Source: Planctomycetota bacterium (GTDB lineage: Bacteria; Planctomycetota; GCA-002687715; DRQF01). Taken from it: a stretch of DNA of 8,883 bases. The DNA lies in NCBI GenBank assembly GCA_024275615.1, contig JAJRYU010000559.1, positions 1 to 8,883 of the forward strand, given 5' to 3'. The position numbers and the translations under genes are program-made. Positions 1-6,938 of the stretch are shown here, in pieces. Numbering within the stretch: the first letter of the stretch is position 1; each line of letters opens with the position of its first letter. The notes under the pieces are model-generated. The model did not search any database. It was given only the letters and a program-made list of their open reading frames with translations, and was not told the origin of the DNA.

Positions 1-47
1 CAGGGCGAAGAGGCTTGTGATGTTCGTTTTCGATCGATTTCGCGGCC

Positions 48-653
48 TTATTCGATTTCTTGCCGGGAAGCCACGACCTTGTCGACAAAGTCGTAAGCCA
101 CGGATTCTTCGGCTGAAAGCCAGAAATCCCGATTAACTGATTCGTTTACTTCTGCGAGTTTCTTGCCGCTGGCATCAGCGACGATCTGGTTGTACTGGAT
201 CTTCAGGCGGTCGATTTCCTTGGAGACGATTTCCAGGTCGCTGGCTTGCCCCATGGTGCGCATGGATGGCTGATGGAGGAGAAACCGAGCTGTGGGCGTA
301 GCGAATCGCGAGCCCTTGTCGCCACCGAGAAAAATCATCACACCAGCGGATGCGCAAAGTCCCATGACGATGGACCGTACTGGGCATTTGACGAAGCGCA
401 TGGCGTCATAGATCGCGAATCCTGAATCGGCTGAACCTCCGGGCGAATTGACAATCACCGTGATTGGCTTTTCCGGATCGTCCTGCTCAAGAACCAAGAG
501 TTGGGCAATGACACTGGCAGCCAATTCATCGTCCACGCCTTTTGAGGCGATGATCGTGCGGGATTTGAGGAGTTTTTCTGCAAAGGGAGTGCCTTTGTCC
601 TTCTTGTCTTTGTCGTCATCGCAATCAAAGATTGCAGGGATGTTGCTAGTCAT
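48..653 (-). CDS. clpP: ClpP-type ATP-dependent protease proteolytic subunit
   Basis: This is a serine peptidase of family S14. In this family, barrel-shaped assemblies degrade proteins unfolded by a Clp ATPase in the cytoplasm. The 201-residue length is normal for ClpP. The catalytic triad is readable: Ser102 in GLCASAG, His127 in LLHQPS and Asp176 in NRDFWLSAEES. The oxyanion-loop motif NSPGGSADSG lies at about 69-78, and the handle helix, with GQASDLEIVSKEI, at about 135-147. The start is well supported: AGGAG at 663-667 (minus strand) sits 9 nt before the ATG at 653. The N-terminus is unusual, with an Asp/Lys-rich stretch at residues 10-20 ahead of the protease fold. No clpX, tig or lon is visible beside it. 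The handle and Asp-region sequences resemble the ClpP paralogues common in planctomycetes and deltaproteobacteria more than E. coli ClpP. It could therefore be a second ClpP rather than the main one. Family assignment is secure; paralogue identity is not. Confidence 0.93.
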   Translation of the reverse strand: MTSNIPAIFDCDDDKDKKDKGTPFAEKLLKSRTIIASKGVDDELAASVIAQLLVLEQDDPEKPITVIVNSPGGSADSGFAIYDAMRFVKCPVRSIVMGLCASAGVMIFLGGDKGSRFATPTARFLLHQPSMRTMGQASDLEIVSKEIDRLKIQYNQIVADASGKKLAEVNESVNRDFWLSAEESVAYDFVDKVVASRQEIE

Positions 654-934
654 GAAAGAAAACTCCTGGCCTTATTGTGAGCCCAATCAATTTGTCGATT
701 TCCTCCCCAACGGAGGCAACGGCACTTTATCTCTTGCCAAGCGGCCTTCAAGTCTCACTCCGACCTTGGCCATCGAAGAAACAGACCAGAGTGTGGCCGC
801 ATCCAAGTTTTCGGGTGTTCATCAACATACCCTGAATAGAATTCATTTATTGTGTAGTCTTCGCCTCACAGGACGTCGCAAGAGTCAGCCAAGAGCTCTC
901 AGAGCCAACATACCGAACGAACCGAGCAGCAGTT
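654..934. other. divergent intergenic spacer between clpP and the sulfatase-like gene
   Basis: This 281-bp region separates two divergently oriented genes, so it should hold promoters for both. I see no convincing gene in it. On the plus strand an open stretch from 836 runs in frame into the sulfatase-like gene, but it has no ATG, GTG or TTG before 935. A -10-like TAGAAT lies at 837-842, without a good -35 partner at 16-18 nt. A small 5-bp inverted repeat (CCTCC 702-706, GGAGG 712-716) lies in the clpP leader. Confidence 0.6.
724..751 (-). promoter_or_regulatory. possible sigma70-type promoter for clpP
   Basis: Read on the minus strand, TTGAAG (746-751) and TAAAGT (724-729) each match four of six consensus positions, with a 16-nt spacer. 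Transcription would start near 717, giving a leader of about 65 nt before the clpP ATG. Both boxes are imperfect and were found by eye, so this is a weak candidate. Confidence 0.25.
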
Positions 935-3847
935 TTGACAGAAAAGAGACTATGGACCACCGGCGGCCGGTTGGGATTCGCTGCGGGATTCACTTTGGCT
1001 TCGACAGAACTTTTCTTTTCCGACACGACTACCACACTTGAAGACATGAATCTCCTGTGGATTCCCTTCTTGGCCTTGGCATTCTTGCCAGGGATCGGTG
1101 GCATTGTGGGGAGTATCTTGTGGCGCCCATGGCTTCTGGCCGCCGCGGCAGCGTGGACACTTTTTCTCCTTGGCTCGGAAGCAGCCCTGGGGGCGGAAGC
1201 GAAGACATTTTTCCTGGCCAGCCACTGGTCCTGGTTGGCGGCTTGCATCTTTATAGCCTCCTGGTTCGCTTCGCAAAAACTCCGGCAACGACCGCCTTGG
1301 TTGTGGTGCCAATCAGCCGGAGCTCTTTTTCTCTACGGCGGCATCATGAAACTGGGCGGCGCTCACTACCTCAGGCTCCAACAACTCACCGGGTGCTTCG
1401 TCTTCCTATTCCTGATCGCTCTACTTTCTTCTCGGAGGAGATTGCGCGGCAGAGCGCCCATTCGCACCCTCGTCGCATCGGCCGTGCTCGTCCTTGTTTC
1501 TGTCCTGTCGATGTCTCTGTCAACACCCGTGAGACGGTGGAGTCTTGAACACGGTGTACTCTCTTCTTGGCTTGCCATGGTGCTGCCTGGGCAGGTAGGG
1601 CCGATAGAACCCGTGTCAACAAGTAACGCCCTTGGGCAAGCTCACACCCTCTACTGGGGTTCAGACCTTCAGCAGAAGGTCCAAAAAGATCTCCAAATCC
1701 GTGGCGCTCCGACGCGAGGTGTGCTGCTGATCACCATCGACGCTCTGCGCGCCGATCTTCTGTCCGAGACCCTGGGTGGTCAGCCCCTTACTCCAAACGT
1801 GAGTCAATGGGCCCAAGAAGGCACATCTTTCCTCCAGGCCACAAGCCCAGCGGCGATTTCTCATTGGACGCTCTTTTCCATGTTCAGCGGGCTTTTGCCC
1901 GGACAAATCCTCGCGACATCCCAAGGCTTGGACAAAGTGCCGCTCATCACGGACCGCCTCAATGACGAAGGCGTAGTCACCCGCTCTTGTTTTACCGCAA
2001 GAGTCCACGGGGCGCGCTCTCGTCGACTTGATTTCACTCGAGAGAATTTCGGTTTTCAACACGCCACTCTGCACGAAATCGACCCCGACATAGACGAGAT
2101 GATCAAACAAGTCCTGCCTTCCAGAACTGATAAACGTTGGTTCTCCTATGTCCACTTGATGACACCTCATGCACCCTACGACCAAGCCCCCTCGGAGCTG
2201 AAAACAGGGAATACGGATTTCGATGCCTACTGCGGCGAAGTCCGTCTCGCCGATCGCCAAGTCAAAACCGTGATCGAAGCATTTGCATCCCGGGGCCTTC
2301 TGAAAGACGCTTGGGTCATCGTGAGTTCCGACCATGGCGAGGCCTTTGGTGAGCACCAAACTCGTTTTCATGGTAGCAATCTCTATCAAGAAGCGATTCA
2401 TGTGCCGTTGATCATCCGACCGCCATTTGCGGTGAGCAAACCAGAAGTGACGACTCAAGTTAGCTTGGTTGATCTCGCACCCAGTTTGGAGGATTTGTTC
2501 AGCTTGAGACAATTGTCACGGCCGCCCTACGCTGGACGCAGTTGGCTACCTTTGATTCTCTTCAGTGACGATGAGGGAAGAGCCAACCGATCGATCGCCG
2601 AAGCGCCCCCTATCAGTCAAGGACGCGATCGAAATCTGATCGCACTGGTGACCGACCGTTACAAATTCATTGTCGATCGAGAATACCGCACACGTTGGTT
2701 ATTCGATCGCGCAAACGATCCAAAAGAAGAAACAAACATCGCCGACCACTCCCCCGATCTTGTGCGCAGATTGGAGGCGCAGCTCATGGCTGCTGGCGCT
2801 CCTATAGAGATGCCGGACACCTACGGCCGCATCTTGTCGCTCTTGGCGACGTGCGAGACAAGCGATAGTGAAGCGACGCTTGCGCTCCTACCAAAACTTG
2901 CCCGGGAAACTCCGCCAGCAGCGGCTGCCTTGGTCAGTTGGTTCATGACCAGGGATACCCTCTTTCCTAAACAAAAACTAAGTGATGCTCTTCTCCCTGG
3001 GAATCGTCCTCTCATTCGGCAAGCCCTCCGCTTGATCCGTTTCAAATCGACATGGGTTGAATCTGAGTTCAAAACCTGGATCAAATCCATCGATGATCCC
3101 TGGGTCCTCATGGGAGCTCAAGTTCTCGCCGTCGAACACAAACTTGCCTGGCGAATTCCGCAGCTCAGTGAGAATTCAACGAAGGAGCCTCTCGCCTTGC
3201 TCCTTGTTGGTCAAGGTCTCAAAAGTACAGGTCAGGCCTCTGATTTCCCCAGAGTCCAACATCTGTTGACTCGGGCGTTCGCAACAAAGAACCCATTTAT
3301 CAGACGCCTAGGCTATCAGCTTATTGCTGCCACGAATCATCTCGGAAGCGCTCCTCATCTCCTGCGTCTTGAGCAGCAATCGCTATCAGTTTTCGAACGT
3401 AGGGCGATGTTAAAAGCGGTGAGTGTCTTCAACGATCCCGAAGTCAAGGATAGATTCCTGACGCGCTACCGCGAGGATCCCAACCAAGAGATCCGCGACT
3501 TGGTACTCCGTATTTGGCTACGAGGACGCCAGTTGCCCGATTCGGGGGTCACAAGATACGCTCAGTCCTTACCGCTTCCTTTGCCGCAGACGCTCACAAT
3601 CGAACCATCAGAAAAACCGAGGGTGCTCATCCTTGAGCTGGAAAATCAACAAGAGCAACCATTTTCGCATGTTGTCTTGACCATGGGAGCAGCCGCATGC
3701 CAGGTTACATGGCCGATTTCAGATGCGCGGACAATTCTGATTCGCTCCCCCCTGCCGAAGGGTGCTAAAGATGTCACAATGAGGTTGCGAGGACGGAAGT
3801 CGACAACAACAAGGCTTCGAGGATACCTGATCATCGAAGGAATCTGA
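935..3847 (+). CDS. membrane-anchored sulfatase-superfamily enzyme with helical C-terminal domain
   Basis: This 970-residue protein has three parts. The first 196 residues carry about seven hydrophobic segments (roughly 12-28, 39-62, 66-88, 97-113, 125-140, 149-165, 178-196). The Arg/Lys-rich loops at about 114-119 and 166-177 fit a cytoplasmic N-terminus and an extracytoplasmic catalytic domain. Residues 260-530 are an alkaline phosphatase/sulfatase fold, with metal-site motifs ITIDALRAD (Asp269), TPHAPY (His412), SSDHGEAFGEH (Asp466, His467) and FHG (His479). The canonical CxPSR motif is absent: in the segment before FSMFSG (314-319) the nucleophile position appears to be Ser309, in SHWTL. 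Residues of about 630-860 are helical and HEAT-like; about 885-970 look beta-rich. In this superfamily such proteins hydrolyse or transfer sulfate, phosphate or phospho-lipid groups; the substrate here is unknown. The TTG at 935 is the only usual start in the frame after the stop at 833-835 that keeps the first membrane helix, but no clear ribosome binding site precedes it. ATG 1046 is the fallback. Confidence 0.85.
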   Translation: MTEKRLWTTGGRLGFAAGFTLASTELFFSDTTTTLEDMNLLWIPFLALAFLPGIGGIVGSILWRPWLLAAAAAWTLFLLGSEAALGAEAKTFFLASHWSWLAACIFIASWFASQKLRQRPPWLWCQSAGALFLYGGIMKLGGAHYLRLQQLTGCFVFLFLIALLSSRRRLRGRAPIRTLVASAVLVLVSVLSMSLSTPVRRWSLEHGVLSSWLAMVLPGQVGPIEPVSTSNALGQAHTLYWGSDLQQKVQKDLQIRGAPTRGVLLITIDALRADLLSETLGGQPLTPNVSQWAQEGTSFLQATSPAAISHWTLFSMFSGLLPGQILATSQGLDKVPLITDRLNDEGVVTRSCFTARVHGARSRRLDFTRENFGFQHATLHEIDPDIDEMIKQVLPSRTDKRWFSYVHLMTPHAPYDQAPSELKTGNTDFDAYCGEVRLADRQVKTVIEAFASRGLLKDAWVIVSSDHGEAFGEHQTRFHGSNLYQEAIHVPLIIRPPFAVSKPEVTTQVSLVDLAPSLEDLFSLRQLSRPPYAGRSWLPLILFSDDEGRANRSIAEAPPISQGRDRNLIALVTDRYKFIVDREYRTRWLFDRANDPKEETNIADHSPDLVRRLEAQLMAAGAPIEMPDTYGRILSLLATCETSDSEATLALLPKLARETPPAAAALVSWFMTRDTLFPKQKLSDALLPGNRPLIRQALRLIRFKSTWVESEFKTWIKSIDDPWVLMGAQVLAVEHKLAWRIPQLSENSTKEPLALLLVGQGLKSTGQASDFPRVQHLLTRAFATKNPFIRRLGYQLIAATNHLGSAPHLLRLEQQSLSVFERRAMLKAVSVFNDPEVKDRFLTRYREDPNQEIRDLVLRIWLRGRQLPDSGVTRYAQSLPLPLPQTLTIEPSEKPRVLILELENQQEQPFSHVVLTMGAAACQVTWPISDARTILIRSPLPKGAKDVTMRLRGRKSTTTRLRGYLIIEGI

Positions 3848-3884
3848 GAATTCGCCCTGCACTTTAAGACGGTGGATGAGGAAC

Positions 3885-3890
3885 AGGAGA
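3885..3890 (+). promoter_or_regulatory. ribosome binding site deciding the start at 3897
   Basis: AGGAGA lies 6 nt upstream of ATG 3897. The alternative in-frame ATG at 3876 has no purine-rich match at the right distance and lies upstream of this site. The shorter protein is therefore preferred. Confidence 0.65.
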
Positions 3891-3896
3891 GAGTGG

Positions 3897-5405
3897 ATGG
3901 TATTCTACGAGAGATTTCTGCAAAAAGAGCGGCGGCAGCTCAGTATTAGCATAGTCCTCATCGTGGCTGCCATTGCCGTCGTTTGGTTCTTCGCCCTCCA
4001 TCTTTGGGCTATGACCGACGGCGGCCTCATTCCTGACGACCCTGCGGAACGTCGTAACTTGGCATCCAACTTGAGTCGAACTGGGACGGCGCTGATATCA
4101 ACAGTGTTTGCCTGTTTGTTCTTGGCGGTTCCGTTGACCGCAAACATGTATACGCCCCAACTCATCTCTGTCTTTGTTCGTGATCGAACCAATTGCATCG
4201 TGCTGGGGATCTACGTTTTCACTGGCGCAACTTGTGTTTGGACCGCGAGGCTTCCAGTTCGCTCTGACGAATGCGTCCCGATACTCAGGATCGCCTTGTT
4301 CTTGGCATTCAGTTGCCTGATTCTTCTTTTGCCCTATCTGTTCTCTGTTTTTCGATTTTTGGAGCCTCGCACCATTGTCGCCAAGCTTCATGACACCACA
4401 CTTGATGCCATGAAACCATCGGCGACAGGATCAAAGGCCCATCGTCAAGAAGAATTGGGTCAGCGCATCCGCAACTTGGGGAACGTCATCTTGCGCGCAT
4501 TGGAGCGCTCCGACCGCGAAGTCGCTTTGTCCGCAGTCGAAGCCCTGTGTAGCTGCGCCAAACACTACGAAAAAGTAAAAGGTAAATTCGGCAATGACTG
4601 GTTCAAGATCGGGCCTCAGCATTTCGCCGGCTTCTCCAAGCAAGCGATGAACGCGGTGTTGCAGGAAAAAACCTGGGTAGAAATGGAGATTCTCAGACAA
4701 TTGGCACGGGCTTACACTTCGGCTCTTGCGAAAATGCCCGACGTGATCTCCGCCATTAGTCGCAGCCAACGACGATTCGCTCTCGCCGCTGCAGAAAACA
4801 ATGACGTTGGTGCTTTGTCGTTGACTATCAAGTTCTTCAACAATTTCTTACGCGAAGCGATCACCAGAGAGGACATCCACGCCGTCTTTGATCTCGTTTT
4901 CCAAGTGCGAATCATGGCAAAACGACTGTGGAAGAACTCCCCGGAAAGCGTCGTCGATATGGCTCGCAGGTTGCGTTACTACGCTTCTATGGCGGAGTCC
5001 CAGGAGCTCCCCTTTGCCAGAGATCTCATCGCCTTGGATTTGGGTCGGGTCATTTCCGATGTTGAAGGGAACAAGAGCCGACTGGCTGACATGGTGGCGA
5101 TTTGGCTCTCGATCAACTTGGGCCACAAAAACGGCAAGGAGATCATCTCCGCGGGAATCGCCAAGGCGAGACTTCTGACGGAAGCGAAGATGCGTGCTCA
5201 AGACCAAACAGGCCTCGCAGATCTCATCCGTGCATCTTTGGTTGGGGCCCAACCCATGGACTGGGGCCCCATTGAAGAAGAACTTTTGAACGATCCGCCC
5301 AAGCTTTTTTGGGAAGTAACAGATCGCCAGGAGAATCTCTCATATAGCGATCCAGCACATCGCCACACCATCAAAGAAACTCTCAACCTTCTCAGTCAAT
5401 GCTGA
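3897..5405 (+). CDS. DUF2254-like integral membrane protein with large helical soluble domain
   Basis: The function is unknown. From ATG 3897 the protein has 502 residues. Four hydrophobic segments lie at about 16-38, 62-84, 102-118 and 129-152. Between the second and third is TPQLISVFVRDR (86-97), followed by LGIYVFTGA, which resembles the core of the uncharacterised DUF2254 membrane family. Residues of about 160-502 are soluble and mostly alpha-helical, with no catalytic motif I recognise; this part is unlike the usual DUF2254 C-terminus as I know it. I chose ATG 3897 because AGGAGA at 3885-3890 sits 6 nt before it. The in-frame ATG at 3876 would add seven residues but has no Shine-Dalgarno sequence. 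The gene begins 49 bp after the sulfatase-like gene and overlaps mqnB at its end, so it is probably cotranscribed with both. DUF2254 membership is by eye and moderately sure; that it is a real gene is very sure. Confidence 0.8.
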   Translation: MVFYERFLQKERRQLSISIVLIVAAIAVVWFFALHLWAMTDGGLIPDDPAERRNLASNLSRTGTALISTVFACLFLAVPLTANMYTPQLISVFVRDRTNCIVLGIYVFTGATCVWTARLPVRSDECVPILRIALFLAFSCLILLLPYLFSVFRFLEPRTIVAKLHDTTLDAMKPSATGSKAHRQEELGQRIRNLGNVILRALERSDREVALSAVEALCSCAKHYEKVKGKFGNDWFKIGPQHFAGFSKQAMNAVLQEKTWVEMEILRQLARAYTSALAKMPDVISAISRSQRRFALAAAENNDVGALSLTIKFFNNFLREAITREDIHAVFDLVFQVRIMAKRLWKNSPESVVDMARRLRYYASMAESQELPFARDLIALDLGRVISDVEGNKSRLADMVAIWLSINLGHKNGKEIISAGIAKARLLTEAKMRAQDQTGLADLIRASLVGAQPMDWGPIEEELLNDPPKLFWEVTDRQENLSYSDPAHRHTIKETLNLLSQC

Positions 5406-6070
5406 TGAAAAAGTTGCTCATTTTAATACCGACGGAGATGGAAGCAGATTCCCTCGTAGGCGTGGTTCCAGAACCGCAGGAGATCACTGAAATCGAAAAT
5501 CTCCCAGGGCACCCTCACGCGGCAATTTGTGGTTTTGGTTTGCCCTGCGCAGCAGCTCTTTCAGCCCATCTTCTCCACAAGTTTGCCCCCTCTCACGTAC
5601 TCCTTCTTGGTATTGCCGGAACTTACGACAACGTGCAAGCCCCTGTCGGTTCTCTTGTGGCAGGAACACTTGCGCATTTGCGGGGGGTTGGAGCCGGCCA
5701 AGGCAAAGATCACCAGGCTGCAGGGGACTTAGGTTTTGACTTAGGAAATCACGCTCAGTTGAATACCCCTTGGATTCCCCTCACTGCACCTGTGCACGAC
5801 ATCTTGGCTGGCCCCATCATCTCGGTGGCTTCAGCTTCCGCAGACGCACAGGAAGCAGAATCCAATCTTGCTGTTTGCGAAGGTGCATTAGTTGAAGACA
5901 TGGAAAGCTATGGCGTCGCCCTTTCTTGTCGTTTGTCGAGAATTGAACTCACAGTTGTTCGCGCCATCAGCAATGTCGCAGGTCAGCGCGCGAAGAGTTC
6001 ATGGAAGGTCAACGAGAGCTTGGCGACCTTGCGCAATGAACTTCCGCACTTACTATCAACGACATTCTGA
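5399..6070 (+). CDS. mqnB: futalosine hydrolase (menaquinone biosynthesis)
   Basis: MqnB cleaves futalosine (or aminofutalosine in some lineages) to release the purine base and dehypoxanthine futalosine, an early step of the futalosine route to menaquinone in the cytoplasm. The 223 residues fit the nucleoside phosphorylase/nucleosidase fold. Visible marks are PTEMEAD near the start (11-17), LLLGIAGTYD (68-77), GVGAGQGKDHQAAGDLGF (96-113), the nucleoside-binding VEDMESYGVA (165-174) and RAISNVAGQR (188-197), followed by a Trp. The SN at 191-192, where MTA/SAH nucleosidases have SD with the catalytic Asp, together with the following GxR and Trp, is the pattern I associate with MqnB rather than MTA/SAH nucleosidase or HpnG. 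ATG 5399 overlaps the previous gene by 7 bp, and ATG 5405 (Met3) overlaps its stop by one base. No Shine-Dalgarno sequence is visible, so translation is probably coupled. No other menaquinone gene lies in the window. Confidence 0.85.
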   Translation: MLMKKLLILIPTEMEADSLVGVVPEPQEITEIENLPGHPHAAICGFGLPCAAALSAHLLHKFAPSHVLLLGIAGTYDNVQAPVGSLVAGTLAHLRGVGAGQGKDHQAAGDLGFDLGNHAQLNTPWIPLTAPVHDILAGPIISVASASADAQEAESNLAVCEGALVEDMESYGVALSCRLSRIELTVVRAISNVAGQRAKSSWKVNESLATLRNELPHLLSTTF

Positions 6071-6097
6071 ATAACTCCCGATTACCAAGGAAACACA

Positions 6098-6862
6098 ATG
6101 CGATTCGTCTCATGGAACGTCAACGGCATACGCGCTGCCCAGAAGAAGGGATTTCTCGATTGGCTCGAAGCTGAGCAACCGGACGTCTTGGGTGTCCAAG
6201 AGATAAGAGCAAAACCCGAGCAACTCGACGAAGACCTCATGGCCGCTCGCGGCTACTTTGCCTATTGGAATCCCGCTGAACGTCCGGGATACAGCGGCGT
6301 CGCCACCTTTTCCAAGCGTAAGCCGAAAACTGTTGAATACGGCTTCGGTTCAGATGAATTTGATGATGAAGGCCGTGTGCTCATCACCGGACACGGTGTT
6401 ATCGACTTCTACAACGTCTATTTCCCCAACGGTGGCGCCAGCGATGAGCGCCTGCAATACAAGCTGGCGTTTTACGATGCTCTCCGCCAACATGCCGAGG
6501 CAAGAGTCGCAAGCGGCAGGAAGGTAATTGTTGCTGGGGACTGGAATACGGCACACAAGGAAATTGACTTAGCTCGCCCCAAGCCAAATCGCAAGAAATC
6601 CGGTTTCATGCCCGTCGAATGCGAGACCATGAGTCGCTGGCTCGAGGACTCTTGGATCGACTCCTTCCGACATTTCCACCCCGACCAAAGAAACGCCTAT
6701 TCCTGGTGGGCCATGCGCAGCGGCGCCAGAGAAAGAAATGTCGGCTGGCGTCTGGACTACCATGTTGTCTCGGCGAACCTTAGAAACCGCATGGAGGGGG
6801 CCGAAATCCTCGACAAAGTCATGGGCTCCGACCATTGCCCAGTGGTCCTGGAAATCAAATAG
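6098..6862 (+). CDS. xth: exodeoxyribonuclease III / AP endonuclease (ExoA/XthA family)
   Basis: This Mg-dependent phosphodiesterase family incises DNA at abasic sites and removes 3' blocking groups or nucleotides during base-excision repair. At 254 residues it has the usual length and is complete. Motifs in order are SWNVNG (Asn7, Asn9), VQEIRA (Glu35, metal ligand), YNVYFPNG (Tyr108), AGDWNTAHKEIDLA (Asp148, Asn150), YSWW (201-204), GWRLDYHVVS (Asp220) and GSDHCPV (Asp245, His246). All the catalytic residues expected of an active enzyme are present. The start is sound: AAGGA at 6087-6091 lies 6 nt before ATG 6098. The gene begins 27 bp after mqnB and is probably cotranscribed, with no obvious functional link to it. 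I cannot separate ExoA from XthA-type naming from the sequence alone. Confidence 0.95.
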   Translation: MRFVSWNVNGIRAAQKKGFLDWLEAEQPDVLGVQEIRAKPEQLDEDLMAARGYFAYWNPAERPGYSGVATFSKRKPKTVEYGFGSDEFDDEGRVLITGHGVIDFYNVYFPNGGASDERLQYKLAFYDALRQHAEARVASGRKVIVAGDWNTAHKEIDLARPKPNRKKSGFMPVECETMSRWLEDSWIDSFRHFHPDQRNAYSWWAMRSGARERNVGWRLDYHVVSANLRNRMEGAEILDKVMGSDHCPVVLEIK

Positions 6863-6907
6863 CAGGCATTTTGCTGCCTTTGGGGTGAACTCTCCACCTT
6901 GCCTTCC

Positions 6908-6913
6908 TATGAT
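6908..6913 (+). promoter_or_regulatory. possible -10 element before the aminotransferase gene
   Basis: TATGAT matches the sigma70 -10 consensus at five of six positions. It lies in the 76-bp gap, the widest within the plus-strand run. The -35 region 17 nt upstream (GTGAAC, 6885-6890) is poor. If used, the leader would be only about 20 nt, just enough for the ribosome site at 6925-6931. A second transcription unit starting here is possible but weakly supported. Confidence 0.25.
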
Positions 6914-6924
6914 GCGCTGGAAGT

Positions 6925-6931
6925 AAAGGAG
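6925..6931 (+). promoter_or_regulatory. strong ribosome binding site supporting a TTG start
   Basis: AAAGGAG ends 7 nt before TTG 6939. This near-ideal site and spacing decide in favour of the TTG, since the next in-frame ATG (Met61) would remove conserved N-terminal sequence. Confidence 0.75.
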
Positions 6932-6938
6932 CGCGATC

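Noticed and set aside
1..47. Possible end or start of another gene at the left edge
   Set aside because: No start codon is readable on the minus strand after clpP, and the stretch is too short to assign a frame on either strand.
448..1041. Plus-strand open frame of 197 codons across the clpP start and the divergent spacer
   Set aside because: A third of it is antisense to clpP, its end overlaps the sulfatase-like gene out of frame, and the product is low-complexity Ser/Arg-rich sequence without a fold.
1661..2512. Long minus-strand open frame (283 codons) opposite the sulfatase-like gene
   Set aside because: It lies wholly antisense to the catalytic domain, whose metal-site motifs are clearly in the plus frame. 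Its translation shows no recognisable family and has scattered Cys, His and Gln typical of a shadow frame.
4848..5252. Minus-strand frames opposite the DUF2254-like gene
   Set aside because: Antisense shadows of a gene with a good start, membrane segments and tight operon spacing; no ribosome site or recognisable product.
5399..6070. Reading the nucleosidase as HpnG or MTA/SAH nucleosidase, prompted by the HpnN-like exporter nearby
   Set aside because: The RAISN...GQR...W pattern and GIAGTYD fit MqnB; MTA/SAH nucleosidases carry Asp where this has Asn192.
6864..6879. Short hairpin (AGGCA / TGCCT, 6-nt loop) just after the exonuclease stop, as a terminator
   Set aside because: The stem has only five base pairs and is followed by TTGGGG rather than a T-run, so it is unlikely to end transcription.
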